Positions 1-8,241 of a stretch of DNA of 64,000 nucleotides are shown here, in pieces. Every line of letters starts with the position of its first letter. Within the stretch, counting starts at the first letter, position 1. The notes beneath the pieces were generated by a model. The model searched no databases, was not told the DNA's origin, and was given only the letters and a program-made list of their open reading frames with translations. Position numbers and translations under genes: made by a program. The stretch comes from UBA5359 sp002410925 [NCBI: bacterium UBP13_UBA5359] (GTDB taxonomy: Bacteria; UBP13; UBA5359), in the NCBI GenBank assembly GCA_002410925.1, contig DHPR01000004.1, positions 12,695-76,694 on the forward strand, read 5' to 3'.

Positions 1-2
1 GA

Positions 3-488
3 AAAGCAGCTGCCGTTGCAGAGGAGATTCTCAAAGAGAAGCCACCTCTTGATCTGGCCGTTGATGCTACTACTATTTTGGTAGAGGCGCAGCTGATGAC
101 AGCTAATTTTAACGATGCTTTAGCTGCAGCCAATGCCTGCAAGGAGAGGCTGGCTAAGGAGGCGCCCGGCAGTACTGATATAGCCGATATTAATGCCCTG
201 ATTGAAAAGGCCAAGCAGAGAGCTGAATATTATAAGTCCAAAGAGGAGGCATTGCAGAAAACCGAAGGAGTCGAAGGTAAGCGCAGGCAGGCTCAGCTTT
301 ATTGGAATTTCGGTCAGCTGGAAAAAGCCATAGCGCTGTTCAACAAGGTCATAGCTGAAGCTCCCGGCAGCCTAGAGGCATATAAAGCGGCGTTGGGGCT
401 GAGATGGATATATAGTTACGAGGGCAAGCCGGATGAAGTCGCCAAAGCAGCAGCCCTGGCAGCCAGTATCAAAGCGGGGCTGAAGTAA
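3..488 (+). CDS. TPR-like protein, 3' part only
   Basis: The reading frame is open from the left edge, so the gene begins outside the window; an internal TTG at 78 is not needed as a start. The visible 161 residues are Ala/Glu/Lys-rich and strongly helical. The stretch around NFGQLEKAIALFNKVIAEAP, with its Ala/Gly/Pro spacing, resembles a tetratricopeptide repeat. No catalytic motif is visible. TPR proteins are scaffolds for protein-protein contact, and the partner cannot be inferred from this fragment. A strong terminator follows 49 bases after the stop, so this is the last gene of its transcription unit. Confidence 0.6.
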   Translation, partial: KAAAVAEEILKEKPPLDLAVDATTILVEAQLMTANFNDALAAANACKERLAKEAPGSTDIADINALIEKAKQRAEYYKSKEEALQKTEGVEGKRRQAQLYWNFGQLEKAIALFNKVIAEAPGSLEAYKAALGLRWIYSYEGKPDEVAKAAALAASIKAGLK

Positions 489-536
489 GAGCGATCAATC
501 AATATTCAATTTGCTGATTTTCAAAGCAGAGCTTCT

Positions 537-590
537 GATGCGGCTGAATGGCTGGTTATAGCCAGCCATTCAGCCGCATCCTGTTTTTTA
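537..590 (+). terminator. Rho-independent terminator
   Basis: A perfect 19-bp inverted repeat (537-555 with 562-580, six-base loop) is followed by a T-rich run at 584-589. It ends the transcript of the TPR-like gene and insulates the CRISPR locus downstream. Confidence 0.9.
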
Positions 591-1088
591 GCAGAACTTT
601 GGCCATTCTTCTACACGAGCCAAAGCATTTCAATAATTCATTTCAGCACCCATATTATCGCTGATAAAATCTTAATTATTCCCAATATATGGCGGTAAAA
701 AATTTAGCATGAGAGTCAAAAATTAACGTCCGTAACTTCAAGCACCATAAATTGTGGTAGATGCAAGCACCTCTTAAATAATTTGACTTAGCGCTTGGTT
801 GGTTGCTAAGATTGAATATAGGAGTTTTATTTATCATTAGCTTTACCGTATTCTTTTATGAGTAAGCAGAAGGAAAGCGGAGAAGTGTAAACGATGCTTT
901 GTATCCAGCGAAAAAGCTGGGTGCAGGGATTACCGTTAAGAAGGTTAAGCGATACTTGATGGCATAGAAATGCTGCTGATCTTAGCGATACCAGCTTGGA
1001 AATTATACATTCTCGGCAAAAGTATCGTTACTGGACAGCTCGGTTATAGTAATGCGATAAAATTGAACCTTTAAAAGAGGTGTTACGG
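591..1088 (+). other. 498-base non-coding stretch before the CRISPR operon
   Basis: There is no convincing gene and no repeat-spacer array. A promoter-like pair is visible: TTGACT at 783-788 and TAAGAT at 807-812, 18 bases apart. Positions 871-966 stay open in one frame and end in ...KKVKRYLMA, but without a start codon or ribosome site; this may be a gene remnant I cannot identify. The operon promoter is probably in this region. Confidence 0.4.
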
Positions 1089-2303
1089 ATGATTAAGCAA
1101 CAAAGGCCCTGCGATCGTCTTTTTCTGCTTGTAGGCTCCAACTCTTTTCCTAATTATCTAACCTCTCTTATTCTTAAACCCCGATCGATTATACTTTTTT
1201 ATAGCCCGGAAACCGAAAAAATAAAGGACAACCTTAAAGATGGGCTGAAAGAAAAGCTGGCAGATTCATCCATAGATGAAATATGTGTGCGGAAAGCGAC
1301 CGTTGCGACGGAAACATACAAAGTTTTTCATGAGGCTTTTCGTAAGACTTTTCATGAGACTTCTCGCGCGGCAAATATTCATCTGAATTACACCGGCGGT
1401 ACGAAAATTATGGCGGCCAATGCCCGAATGGCCTTTAAAGACGCCGGTGGTGAGGATAAACAAGCTTCGTATCTGGATGAGCGAAAGGGTATATTACGCT
1501 TCGATGATGATTATGAAATCAAATTATCGACGGAGAGCTTTGAGCTAAAGTTGGATGATATTCTTAAATTGCATGGTATTAAAAAAAGAGCAAAGGAGAA
1601 GACCCCCTTCTCTTCGATTTTTAAGGATGCCGGCAGAATTTCAGAGTTGGAGTTAGCCGACAAAATTTTGAAGCTGGTTTGCAATGAACCGAAGTATGCA
1701 AAGGAGCTCTATGATAATTGCCAAGAAGCAAGCGCCATAAATCTCGGAAAGGAGCTGAAGAAGCTGCTGGATACTGATTTGAGCACTGTCTGTTTCACGG
1801 AAGACGGCTGGAGTAAAGATATTCGCAAAAAGGTAGCTGCCTTTTTCAAGGGGGGTTGGCTTGAAATTTGGTGTAGCGAATTATTGCGAGGCATGCTGAA
1901 AGGAAATGAAGTATCGGTTAGCGTTAACTGTATACGTGCAAATGATCGCTCTTTTGAGATAGACCTGGCGGTTATTTATGAGCATCGCCTTTATGTGATT
2001 TCCTGCACTACAGCCAGTGATTTGAAGTTGTGTAAGTCCAAGCTCTTTGAAGTGGCCATACGTGCCCGTCAGCTGGGCGGAGATCTCGCTCGTTCTGCTC
2101 TGGTTTGCCTATGTCATGGCAGTGATTCTAACGGCTCGTATGCGGGGCAGCTGCGCAAAGATATAGAAGATATTTGGGATGCTTCCAACACACCGCAAGT
2201 CTTTAACCTGGATGATTTGAAAGATTGGGAAGGGTACAGCGGCAAGCGGAACACGAAACTTCTTAAGGATTGGATTGCATCGGATTCGGTCATCACTCGA
2301 TAG
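1089..2303 (+). CDS. Card1/Can2-like CARF nuclease (DUF1887 family), catalytic site altered
   Basis: The 404-residue protein has an N-terminal CARF domain with the ligand-loop motif NYTGGTK (residues 100-106). A winged-helix-like middle follows, then a C-terminal PD-(D/E)xK-type domain announced by GGWLEIW. In Card1/Can2 proteins a cyclic oligoadenylate made by Cas10 activates this nuclease. Here E290 and D292 of the core are present, but the following strand reads ISCTT (S305-C306-T307), where relatives have ECK or SCK. The usual catalytic lysine is therefore a threonine and activity is doubtful. I chose ATG 1089 because AAAGAGGTG lies six bases upstream; the in-frame GTG at 1080 sits inside that ribosome site. 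First gene of the III-D operon, 10 bases before cas10. Confidence 0.8.
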   Translation: MIKQQRPCDRLFLLVGSNSFPNYLTSLILKPRSIILFYSPETEKIKDNLKDGLKEKLADSSIDEICVRKATVATETYKVFHEAFRKTFHETSRAANIHLNYTGGTKIMAANARMAFKDAGGEDKQASYLDERKGILRFDDDYEIKLSTESFELKLDDILKLHGIKKRAKEKTPFSSIFKDAGRISELELADKILKLVCNEPKYAKELYDNCQEASAINLGKELKKLLDTDLSTVCFTEDGWSKDIRKKVAAFFKGGWLEIWCSELLRGMLKGNEVSVSVNCIRANDRSFEIDLAVIYEHRLYVISCTTASDLKLCKSKLFEVAIRARQLGGDLARSALVCLCHGSDSNGSYAGQLRKDIEDIWDASNTPQVFNLDDLKDWEGYSGKRNTKLLKDWIASDSVITR

Positions 2304-2313
2304 GAGGGAGAAT

Positions 2314-3891
2314 ATGCCTGTTTTGACTGCTCTTGATGTAATGGGAGTACAGCGTTTTGTCTTTTCTACCAATCGTTTGCAGGATGTAGTGGCCGGTTCA
2401 TGGTTGGTGTATTGGAGCACTTCCAGCGATGGCGCACTACAAGATCTTATCCCAAAGGAGGATATATTTCTGGCTGGAGGCGGCAATGTTATTGCGAAAT
2501 TCGAATCTATTGAAGAGGCTCGCCAATTTACAGCAATTTATACTCGCCGTCTGTACGACAGAGTGCCCGGTTTGGAAGTTGCTGTAGTACATAAGCCTTT
2601 TGAAGATGCCAAATTAGCAGAGGTACTCCAGGAAGTTCAAATTGAATTGGCACAAGCTAAAACCGAATATCTTCCAGGCGTGCCTCTTTTAGGCCTATCT
2701 GTAAATGCGGCTTGCTGTGAAACCGGTTTGCCTGCAACAGGGTTTGACAGAAATGACCTGACGGCTCCGCTTTCTGCAGGAGTATTAAAGCGTCGAGAAG
2801 AGAGCAGCAATGCCTGTGAAAGGTGGATGCCATTTTTATATGCACATTCAGGATTTAATTTTCCTCTGGAATTGGATCACCTTGGCCGCACCTATGGTGA
2901 AACGAGCCAAATCGGCATAGTACATATTGATGGAAATGGAGTGGGTCAGAAGATCGCTGGGTGGTTGTCGAAAAAGGTTGAAGAGGGAGCAGAAGATAAG
3001 GATGTTCAACGAGAATACCGAGAATGGTCGCAAGCTATTGACGGCTTGGGCTTGAAAGCCTTTCAAGATATAGTGAACCGAGTTTGTCAAGCAACGGAAA
3101 AAAAGGATGAAGAAATATGGATGATCGGAAAACCTACCGAATTAAGCTTTCGGCTGGCTAAAGTTAATGGCGGTTGGATGCTTCCCTTGCGCCCTATTCT
3201 GCTCGGAGGCGATGATTTGACCTTTGTCTGTGACGGTCGTATTGCTTTGGCTCTGGCGGAAACAGCACTTTCAGTATTTGACAAAAGCAATATTCCTCAT
3301 CTGGGAAGGATATCTGCTTGTGCAGGGATTGCTATTGTTCGTGCTCATGCACCATTTATCCGGACTTATAAATTAGCTGAGAGCCTGTGCACATCTGCCA
3401 AGCGCATGTTAAAAGAAGAAAAAGATTCCGGATGTGCTCTGGATTGGCACATTGGAAGTAGCCGTCCGGGTGAAAGTATATCCAGCATCCGTGAAAAGCA
3501 ATACCAAATAAATGGATATAAGCTTACTTGCCGACCGTACCGATTGAATGCTAACAAAGACAAAGAGAGCGTAGAATCTTGGAGATGGTTATCAGAGACG
3601 CTTTTGGATGATTCTCAATGCGGCTTACGGGGCACGCGATGGTCCAAACGACGAAACAAAGTAAAGTCGTTCTGCAAGCTGATAAGAGGGGGGCCGGAAG
3701 TTATCCAAAAAGTGCTTAAAACATGGCAGGTGATAGATAACAAGCTCCAACTGCCGCAGGAAATCGAGAACGGTTTTTGGGCTGAATCTCGCACGCCTCT
3801 TTTAGACGCACTGGAGTTGCTGGATTTACATCTTAATCTTGCTTTGAAATCGAATGATAATAATCTAAGAAATGGAGAGGAGAAGCGATGA
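2314..3891 (+). CDS. cas10: Cas10-type III-D large subunit, HD domain absent
   Basis: This 525-residue protein begins directly with the first Palm domain (ALDVMGVQRFVF, residues 6-17). There is no upstream HD nuclease domain and no HD motif. The second Palm carries HIDGNGVG (D206) and GGDD at 298-301, the metal site that makes cyclic oligoadenylates in type III systems. It should therefore signal but not degrade single-stranded DNA. ATG 2314 is preceded by GGAGGGAG; an upstream in-frame ATG at 2275 lies inside the previous gene and is rejected. The stop overlaps the next ATG by four bases, implying translational coupling with cas7. The length is short for Cas10, consistent with the missing HD domain. 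Confidence 0.92.
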   Translation: MPVLTALDVMGVQRFVFSTNRLQDVVAGSWLVYWSTSSDGALQDLIPKEDIFLAGGGNVIAKFESIEEARQFTAIYTRRLYDRVPGLEVAVVHKPFEDAKLAEVLQEVQIELAQAKTEYLPGVPLLGLSVNAACCETGLPATGFDRNDLTAPLSAGVLKRREESSNACERWMPFLYAHSGFNFPLELDHLGRTYGETSQIGIVHIDGNGVGQKIAGWLSKKVEEGAEDKDVQREYREWSQAIDGLGLKAFQDIVNRVCQATEKKDEEIWMIGKPTELSFRLAKVNGGWMLPLRPILLGGDDLTFVCDGRIALALAETALSVFDKSNIPHLGRISACAGIAIVRAHAPFIRTYKLAESLCTSAKRMLKEEKDSGCALDWHIGSSRPGESISSIREKQYQINGYKLTCRPYRLNANKDKESVESWRWLSETLLDDSQCGLRGTRWSKRRNKVKSFCKLIRGGPEVIQKVLKTWQVIDNKLQLPQEIENGFWAESRTPLLDALELLDLHLNLALKSNDNNLRNGEEKR

Positions 3892-4526
3892 GGCAGAAGC
3901 AATTCATACAGGTAGAGCTCCTTTCTGATTCCACTTTCAGCAAGGGTGAAGGTACGGCAGGGGCAGTAGATATAGAAATAGAACATGATAACCTTGGCCT
4001 TCCTTTTTTAGGCGGCAAAACACTTCAGGGTCTTCTGCGTGATTCCTGGCTCTCCATGCAGGGTTGCTTTTTAGAATTGGCCGAGGCATCAGAACGGGTA
4101 TTTGGTCTGAAAGCAGATATGAAGAAAGGCTCAATTCTATGGATCGGCAATGCGATAGTGGCTGAAGATGATACGCGAATATGGGTTGAAGCAGCGGAAA
4201 GGCGGGGCAGCCATCCTCTTTCCTGGCAGGCTATATTAGAAGCACTTACCGATATTCGTCAGCAGACCTCTGAGGAGCGTAAAACCGGTGCTCCGGCTAA
4301 AACGACTCTTCGCTCTATTCGTGTAGCTATTCGAGGCTTGAGACTTCAAGCTCCTCTGTTTTGGACAGCTGCCCCCGGCTCTGATGATCTTCGCTGTTTA
4401 TCCTTGGCTTTGCTGGCAACACGCCATGCTGGATTATCTCGCAACCGTGGCCGCGGCCATATTCTTCTATCGCTAAACGGCGATTTAGAAAAAACCAGGC
4501 AGTTAGCAAGAGGAGGAGCAAAGTGA
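3888..4526 (+). CDS. Cas7 (Csm3-like RAMP), backbone subunit
   Basis: A 212-residue single RAMP protein. The loop AVDIEIEHDNLGLPFLGGKT followed by LQGLLRD matches the Cas7 thumb/catalytic-loop region, and the C-terminal glycine-rich loop GLSRNRGRGHI is the RAMP signature. D28 lies where Csm3 proteins carry the aspartate that cuts target RNA, so slicer activity is plausible. In III-D variants this unit can be fused to Cas5 and Cas11; here it is separate and overlaps csx10 by four bases (GTGA). It should coat the crRNA in the effector complex. Confidence 0.85.
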   Translation: MRQKQFIQVELLSDSTFSKGEGTAGAVDIEIEHDNLGLPFLGGKTLQGLLRDSWLSMQGCFLELAEASERVFGLKADMKKGSILWIGNAIVAEDDTRIWVEAAERRGSHPLSWQAILEALTDIRQQTSEERKTGAPAKTTLRSIRVAIRGLRLQAPLFWTAAPGSDDLRCLSLALLATRHAGLSRNRGRGHILLSLNGDLEKTRQLARGGAK

Positions 4527-6199
4527 GCTGTTATCGATACTTGCCCTATACTTTGACATTAGGTGCTCCGGCCGTTATTACGGCTTTAGGAGGTGATCCA
4601 AACAGTTCTCTATGTTTGCCGTTCATTCCGGGTGCCGCTATACGGGGTGCAATGGCTGGCCGTCTTGGTAATTCGGGTACGGATAATGTTAAAGAAGAGG
4701 AATTTTACGAGCTGGTTTTAGGTGGTAAAGTTCGATATCTGCATGCCTACCCAGCTCAGAATGATCGGCGTGCCTTACCGATACCGGTCTCTGTGCGGCT
4801 GAAAAAGGAGGCACAAAAAAGGCTTGAAAACATTGCTGCCGGAGATCTCGCTGCATATCCCTCGCTAGAAGGGAATGCGGTTGTAAATTGGCCGAAAGAG
4901 CAATTGGTGGCACCTGCAGAGAATTTTCTTACCATTGGGTCTTCTCGCCTAACTCTGGTTCAACCCGAAAGGAGTACTCGTATTCATCATCAACGAGATA
5001 GCAAAGGGGATTATTTGGGGCAAGATAAGCAGATACGTAATCACGGAGCAATCTTTTTCTTTGAATCTCTTGATGCCGGTCAATCTTTCAAAGGTTTGCT
5101 TCAGATACGCGGAGAGTCCGAAGAGGAATGCGAGCAACTTGCTAAGCGAGTTCAGACGTTATTAAAAGAAGAGATATTCGTAGGGCGATCCAAACGTGCA
5201 GGCTATGGAGGCATGGCTAAAATTGAATGGGACGAAAGTCGAAAAAATGAGGTTGAAGGAGCTGGAACTGACGGTTTTCAGCCTATAACTTGTGATATTG
5301 AACCGGATATGAAATTTCGCTTGCTTTTGACCTCAGCCTGCATCGTGCGTAATCCGGATACGGGACAGATTGACCCCGGTGCTTTAAAGGTATTGATCAG
5401 CCGGTATCTGGAAGATAAAGTGGAATGGGTTTGCAGCAGATGGGCATTTGCAACCGTTGGCGGATTTAACCGTAAGTGGCGGCTGGAAACACCCCAGGCT
5501 CTAGCTGTAGCAGCCGGTTCAGTTGTTGTGCTTAAGGCAAAACAGCCGATTTTAATTGATGAGCTATACCGTGTGGAGCATGAAGGCTTGGGGGAGCGCA
5601 GAGAGGAAGGATACGGCCGTGTGCTTTTTCTTAAAGAAGGACTTTCGCCGCAGGTCTTTCTACATCAGGAGAAGAAAGCTTTATCAAGCTTTCTGTTAGG
5701 CAAAAATCCGCCGCAACTTGTTTCTATTATCGAAAAACGTATTATCGATGTGCAGATCATTAAGCAGATCGAAGAAAAGGCATTATCAATTGCAAAAAGT
5801 GCGAAAAATCTTCCCAGCTCCAGTCTCTTGGGACGGTTACGAACTCCCTTGCGAAATGACCCTGAAAAAGCGCTGAAAACCATTAAGGACTGGTTGCAAG
5901 AAGGGGATAAGGACAAATGCTTAAAACGAGCTGCCATGGATCAATTGAATGGGTGCTTTATAGAATGGAAAAACAGAAAACACAGTTTACTTGAATGGCT
6001 GATGGAAGCGATTGATGAAAATAAAATTCTTGATTGGCTGCAGACATCGGTGATAGCGCAACGAGGCCATCTCATTTCAGAAAAATCCGCAATGAATTTT
6101 CTTCACGCAAAATCAGAAGAGCTATCTGTTCGCCTCATTGATGCTCTGTTTTCTGCTATGGCCCTGAGGAACAAGAAAAAGGAGGCCGATGATGAGTAA
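4523..6199 (+). CDS. csx10: Csx10 (Cas5-like RAMP) with C-terminal helical extension
   Basis: The 558-residue protein starts at a GTG overlapping the preceding stop. Residues 1 to about 375 are RAMP-like: PFIPGAAIRGAMAGRLG near the N-terminus, the glycine-rich VGRSKRAGYGGMAKIEW near residue 240, and a second glycine-rich GERREEGYGRVLF near 365. This fits Csx10, the Cas5-type subunit that holds the crRNA 5' handle in III-D complexes. The last 170 or so residues are Lys/Glu/Leu-rich and helical without RAMP motifs. I infer a fused small subunit (Cas11-like), which would explain why no separate small-subunit gene exists. The 3' end overlaps the next gene by 11 bases. Confidence 0.82.
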   Translation: MSCYRYLPYTLTLGAPAVITALGGDPNSSLCLPFIPGAAIRGAMAGRLGNSGTDNVKEEEFYELVLGGKVRYLHAYPAQNDRRALPIPVSVRLKKEAQKRLENIAAGDLAAYPSLEGNAVVNWPKEQLVAPAENFLTIGSSRLTLVQPERSTRIHHQRDSKGDYLGQDKQIRNHGAIFFFESLDAGQSFKGLLQIRGESEEECEQLAKRVQTLLKEEIFVGRSKRAGYGGMAKIEWDESRKNEVEGAGTDGFQPITCDIEPDMKFRLLLTSACIVRNPDTGQIDPGALKVLISRYLEDKVEWVCSRWAFATVGGFNRKWRLETPQALAVAAGSVVVLKAKQPILIDELYRVEHEGLGERREEGYGRVLFLKEGLSPQVFLHQEKKALSSFLLGKNPPQLVSIIEKRIIDVQIIKQIEEKALSIAKSAKNLPSSSLLGRLRTPLRNDPEKALKTIKDWLQEGDKDKCLKRAAMDQLNGCFIEWKNRKHSLLEWLMEAIDENKILDWLQTSVIAQRGHLISEKSAMNFLHAKSEELSVRLIDALFSAMALRNKKKEADDE

Positions 6200-7643
6200 T
6201 CAAGCATCGATATCAGGGTGTAACAATAATATACGAATTATGATTGCTCGCTGGGTTGTCACTGGCGAGATTATGCTTAAAACGGCTACTCATTTGGGAG
6301 GCTCTGCGGATGTTGCCATTGATATGCCCCTGCTAAGAGATTCTAAAGATGGCGTGCCTCTGCTTCCGGGAACATCTTTGGCCGGTGCATTGCGCAGCCA
6401 TCTGGCTGATATTCTTGGTGGATACCGATCAGAAGAGGTTGCGGACGTAGCTGCTTTGTTCGGTGCAGCCATGTGTGATCATGAAGGGATAGAAAGCCCT
6501 TTGATTGTTTTTGATTCCCTGGGGCGATTGCCGGACGGTATGGCTGTGGAAATCCGTGATGGCGTTGCTCTTGAACCGGCAAGTGGTACAGCCCAGATGC
6601 ATAAGAAATTTGATATGGAGGTACTCCCGGCAGGGACGGTTTTTCCTATTCGGGTGGAATTGATAATCTCGAATATCGGCAGGGAATCTAAATTAATCAA
6701 TCTTTTAGCAGAAACGTTAAATGGCTTAGCGGAAGGAGAGGTCTCTCTTGGAATGAGGCGCTCCAGGGGATTAGGGGCGATTGCTGCCCAAAATTGGCGT
6801 GCTATTCGGTATGATCTGGCTTCACAAGAGGGTTGGCTCAATTATCTGACTGCAGATGCTCTGACCCCTATAAGCGACGATGTCGAGGCTCATTCTTCTC
6901 CATGGAAGGCTTGCTGTAATGCTTACGCATCTATTAACCAGGAAGAGCTCCCTGATAAGCGGCAGCGGATAATTATTGAGGCGAAACTATCTTTCTCTGG
7001 AGGGATCTTGGTGCGTAGTCCGGCAGTCACAGCTGATGCTCCGGATGCGGTACATCTTATTTCCGGCGGACGGTCTATTTTACCGGGCACAAGTTTGGCC
7101 GGCGTGCTGAGGAATAGAGCGCTGAGAATTGCTCGTATTGTTCGCAATAAAAAGAATGATGCGGAGGGCTGGATTGAGAGAATTTTCGGATCGCGATTGG
7201 AAGAAAATATCAAGGTTGAATCCTCCGCTTCTCGCCTGAAAATCTCTGAGAACGTGATCACGGATGGAGTGCGAATTAGGCCTTCCCGTACTCGTATTGA
7301 TCGGTTTACGCAAGGGGTAACCAAAGGTGCACTCTTTGATGAAGAACCGCATTATGATGGAAAAACAACGGTACGCCTGGAGCTGCGAAAACCATTATCC
7401 GGGGAGGCCGGATTGCTTCTGTTATTGTTAAAAGATCTGCTTTCCGGTGATCTGAATGTGGGTGGCGCAGGTTCCATAGGCCGTGGAGTAATTAAAGGCA
7501 CAGCTAAAATTCGTTTTGGTGATAGGGCAGAAAGAGAGGTAAGGGTTACTGGAGAGGACCTTAAGGTTGCAGCTGATGATAGGGATTTTTTGAATAAAGA
7601 AATAGAGAAGTTTTATACGGAGGTGCTTTGTGAACCGGCTTGA
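6189..7643 (+). CDS. Cas7-Cas7 fusion (double Csm3-like RAMP)
   Basis: Two RAMP units lie in tandem in 484 residues. The first has AIDMPLLRD (D45), LLPGTSLAGALRSHL and the glycine loop LGMRRSRGLGAIAA. The second has ILPGTSLAGVLRNRALRI near residue 297 and the loop NVGGAGSIGRGVIKG. D45 matches the Csm3 slicer aspartate. The second unit has a different loop (VTADAPDAVHL) and may or may not cut. This is the III-D Cas7-2x arrangement, so one polypeptide fills two backbone positions. Starts at 6189 and 6192 (ATGATG) are both possible behind GGAGG. It overlaps csx10 upstream and csx19 downstream. Confidence 0.85.
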   Translation: MMSNQASISGCNNNIRIMIARWVVTGEIMLKTATHLGGSADVAIDMPLLRDSKDGVPLLPGTSLAGALRSHLADILGGYRSEEVADVAALFGAAMCDHEGIESPLIVFDSLGRLPDGMAVEIRDGVALEPASGTAQMHKKFDMEVLPAGTVFPIRVELIISNIGRESKLINLLAETLNGLAEGEVSLGMRRSRGLGAIAAQNWRAIRYDLASQEGWLNYLTADALTPISDDVEAHSSPWKACCNAYASINQEELPDKRQRIIIEAKLSFSGGILVRSPAVTADAPDAVHLISGGRSILPGTSLAGVLRNRALRIARIVRNKKNDAEGWIERIFGSRLEENIKVESSASRLKISENVITDGVRIRPSRTRIDRFTQGVTKGALFDEEPHYDGKTTVRLELRKPLSGEAGLLLLLLKDLLSGDLNVGGAGSIGRGVIKGTAKIRFGDRAEREVRVTGEDLKVAADDRDFLNKEIEKFYTEVLCEPA

Positions 7644-8241
7644 AGGATGCAGGATAGAGAGGCTGGATAATCAAGCGTGTCAGATTGTTCTAAGACAAGT
7701 GCTCGAAAGAGAAGAAATGGAAGATGGCGTTAATACTCTTTCTTGGCTCTTGGCATATTGTCATGATGGTGTGACATGGGGAAGATATGAAAGCTCCAGG
7801 CGATGTTGGCAGCTATCCACCAATGCATTTCCAGATTTATGTCCCCAGATTTCCTGCTCCAATCTTTTGGAACTTCGTCTGTTTGGTTCTGAAAGTGAAA
7901 TAATGCTTTGGAAAGCAGATGGCAGCTTATCCGGCCGGCTGATGTGCAATCAGCCGGCTGAAAAGAAGGCTTCTTCTGTTCAGCCGGGAAGTGAGACGCG
8001 TATTCTATTAGGAGATCGCATCATAGGAGAGCCTAGAGAGGGTTTTACTAGAGTAGGAACAGCCAGCGGAATGGAGCAGGCCGTTCCTTTGGAATGCAAG
8101 AAAAAGGACTTCGATGATGGGCGTTGGCCGCTTCGCTTGAAAGTGCGACATTACTTTGAACAGGACAGGAAGACTGGTGCAGTTCGCGTGGCTGCAACGC
8201 GTCTTGTAGAAGTTTTTAAGGAGGCTGTTAATGCATACTAA
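7630..8241 (+). CDS. csx19: Csx19 (TIGR03984-type), III-D signature subunit
   Basis: The 203-residue protein starts at GTG 7630 behind GGAGGTG and overlaps the double Cas7 by 14 bases. WLLAYCHDGVTWGRYE, then FPDLCPQ, LLELRLFGSESEIMLW and SLSGRLM match the conserved core I know from Csx19, a protein restricted to type III-D loci whose place is within the effector complex. It has no RAMP glycine loop and no recognised nuclease motif. The stop overlaps the ATG of the large RAMP by 11 bases, so the whole block is one transcript. Its presence is the strongest single argument for the III-D assignment. Confidence 0.82.
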   Translation: MNRLEGCRIERLDNQACQIVLRQVLEREEMEDGVNTLSWLLAYCHDGVTWGRYESSRRCWQLSTNAFPDLCPQISCSNLLELRLFGSESEIMLWKADGSLSGRLMCNQPAEKKASSVQPGSETRILLGDRIIGEPREGFTRVGTASGMEQAVPLECKKKDFDDGRWPLRLKVRHYFEQDRKTGAVRVAATRLVEVFKEAVNAY

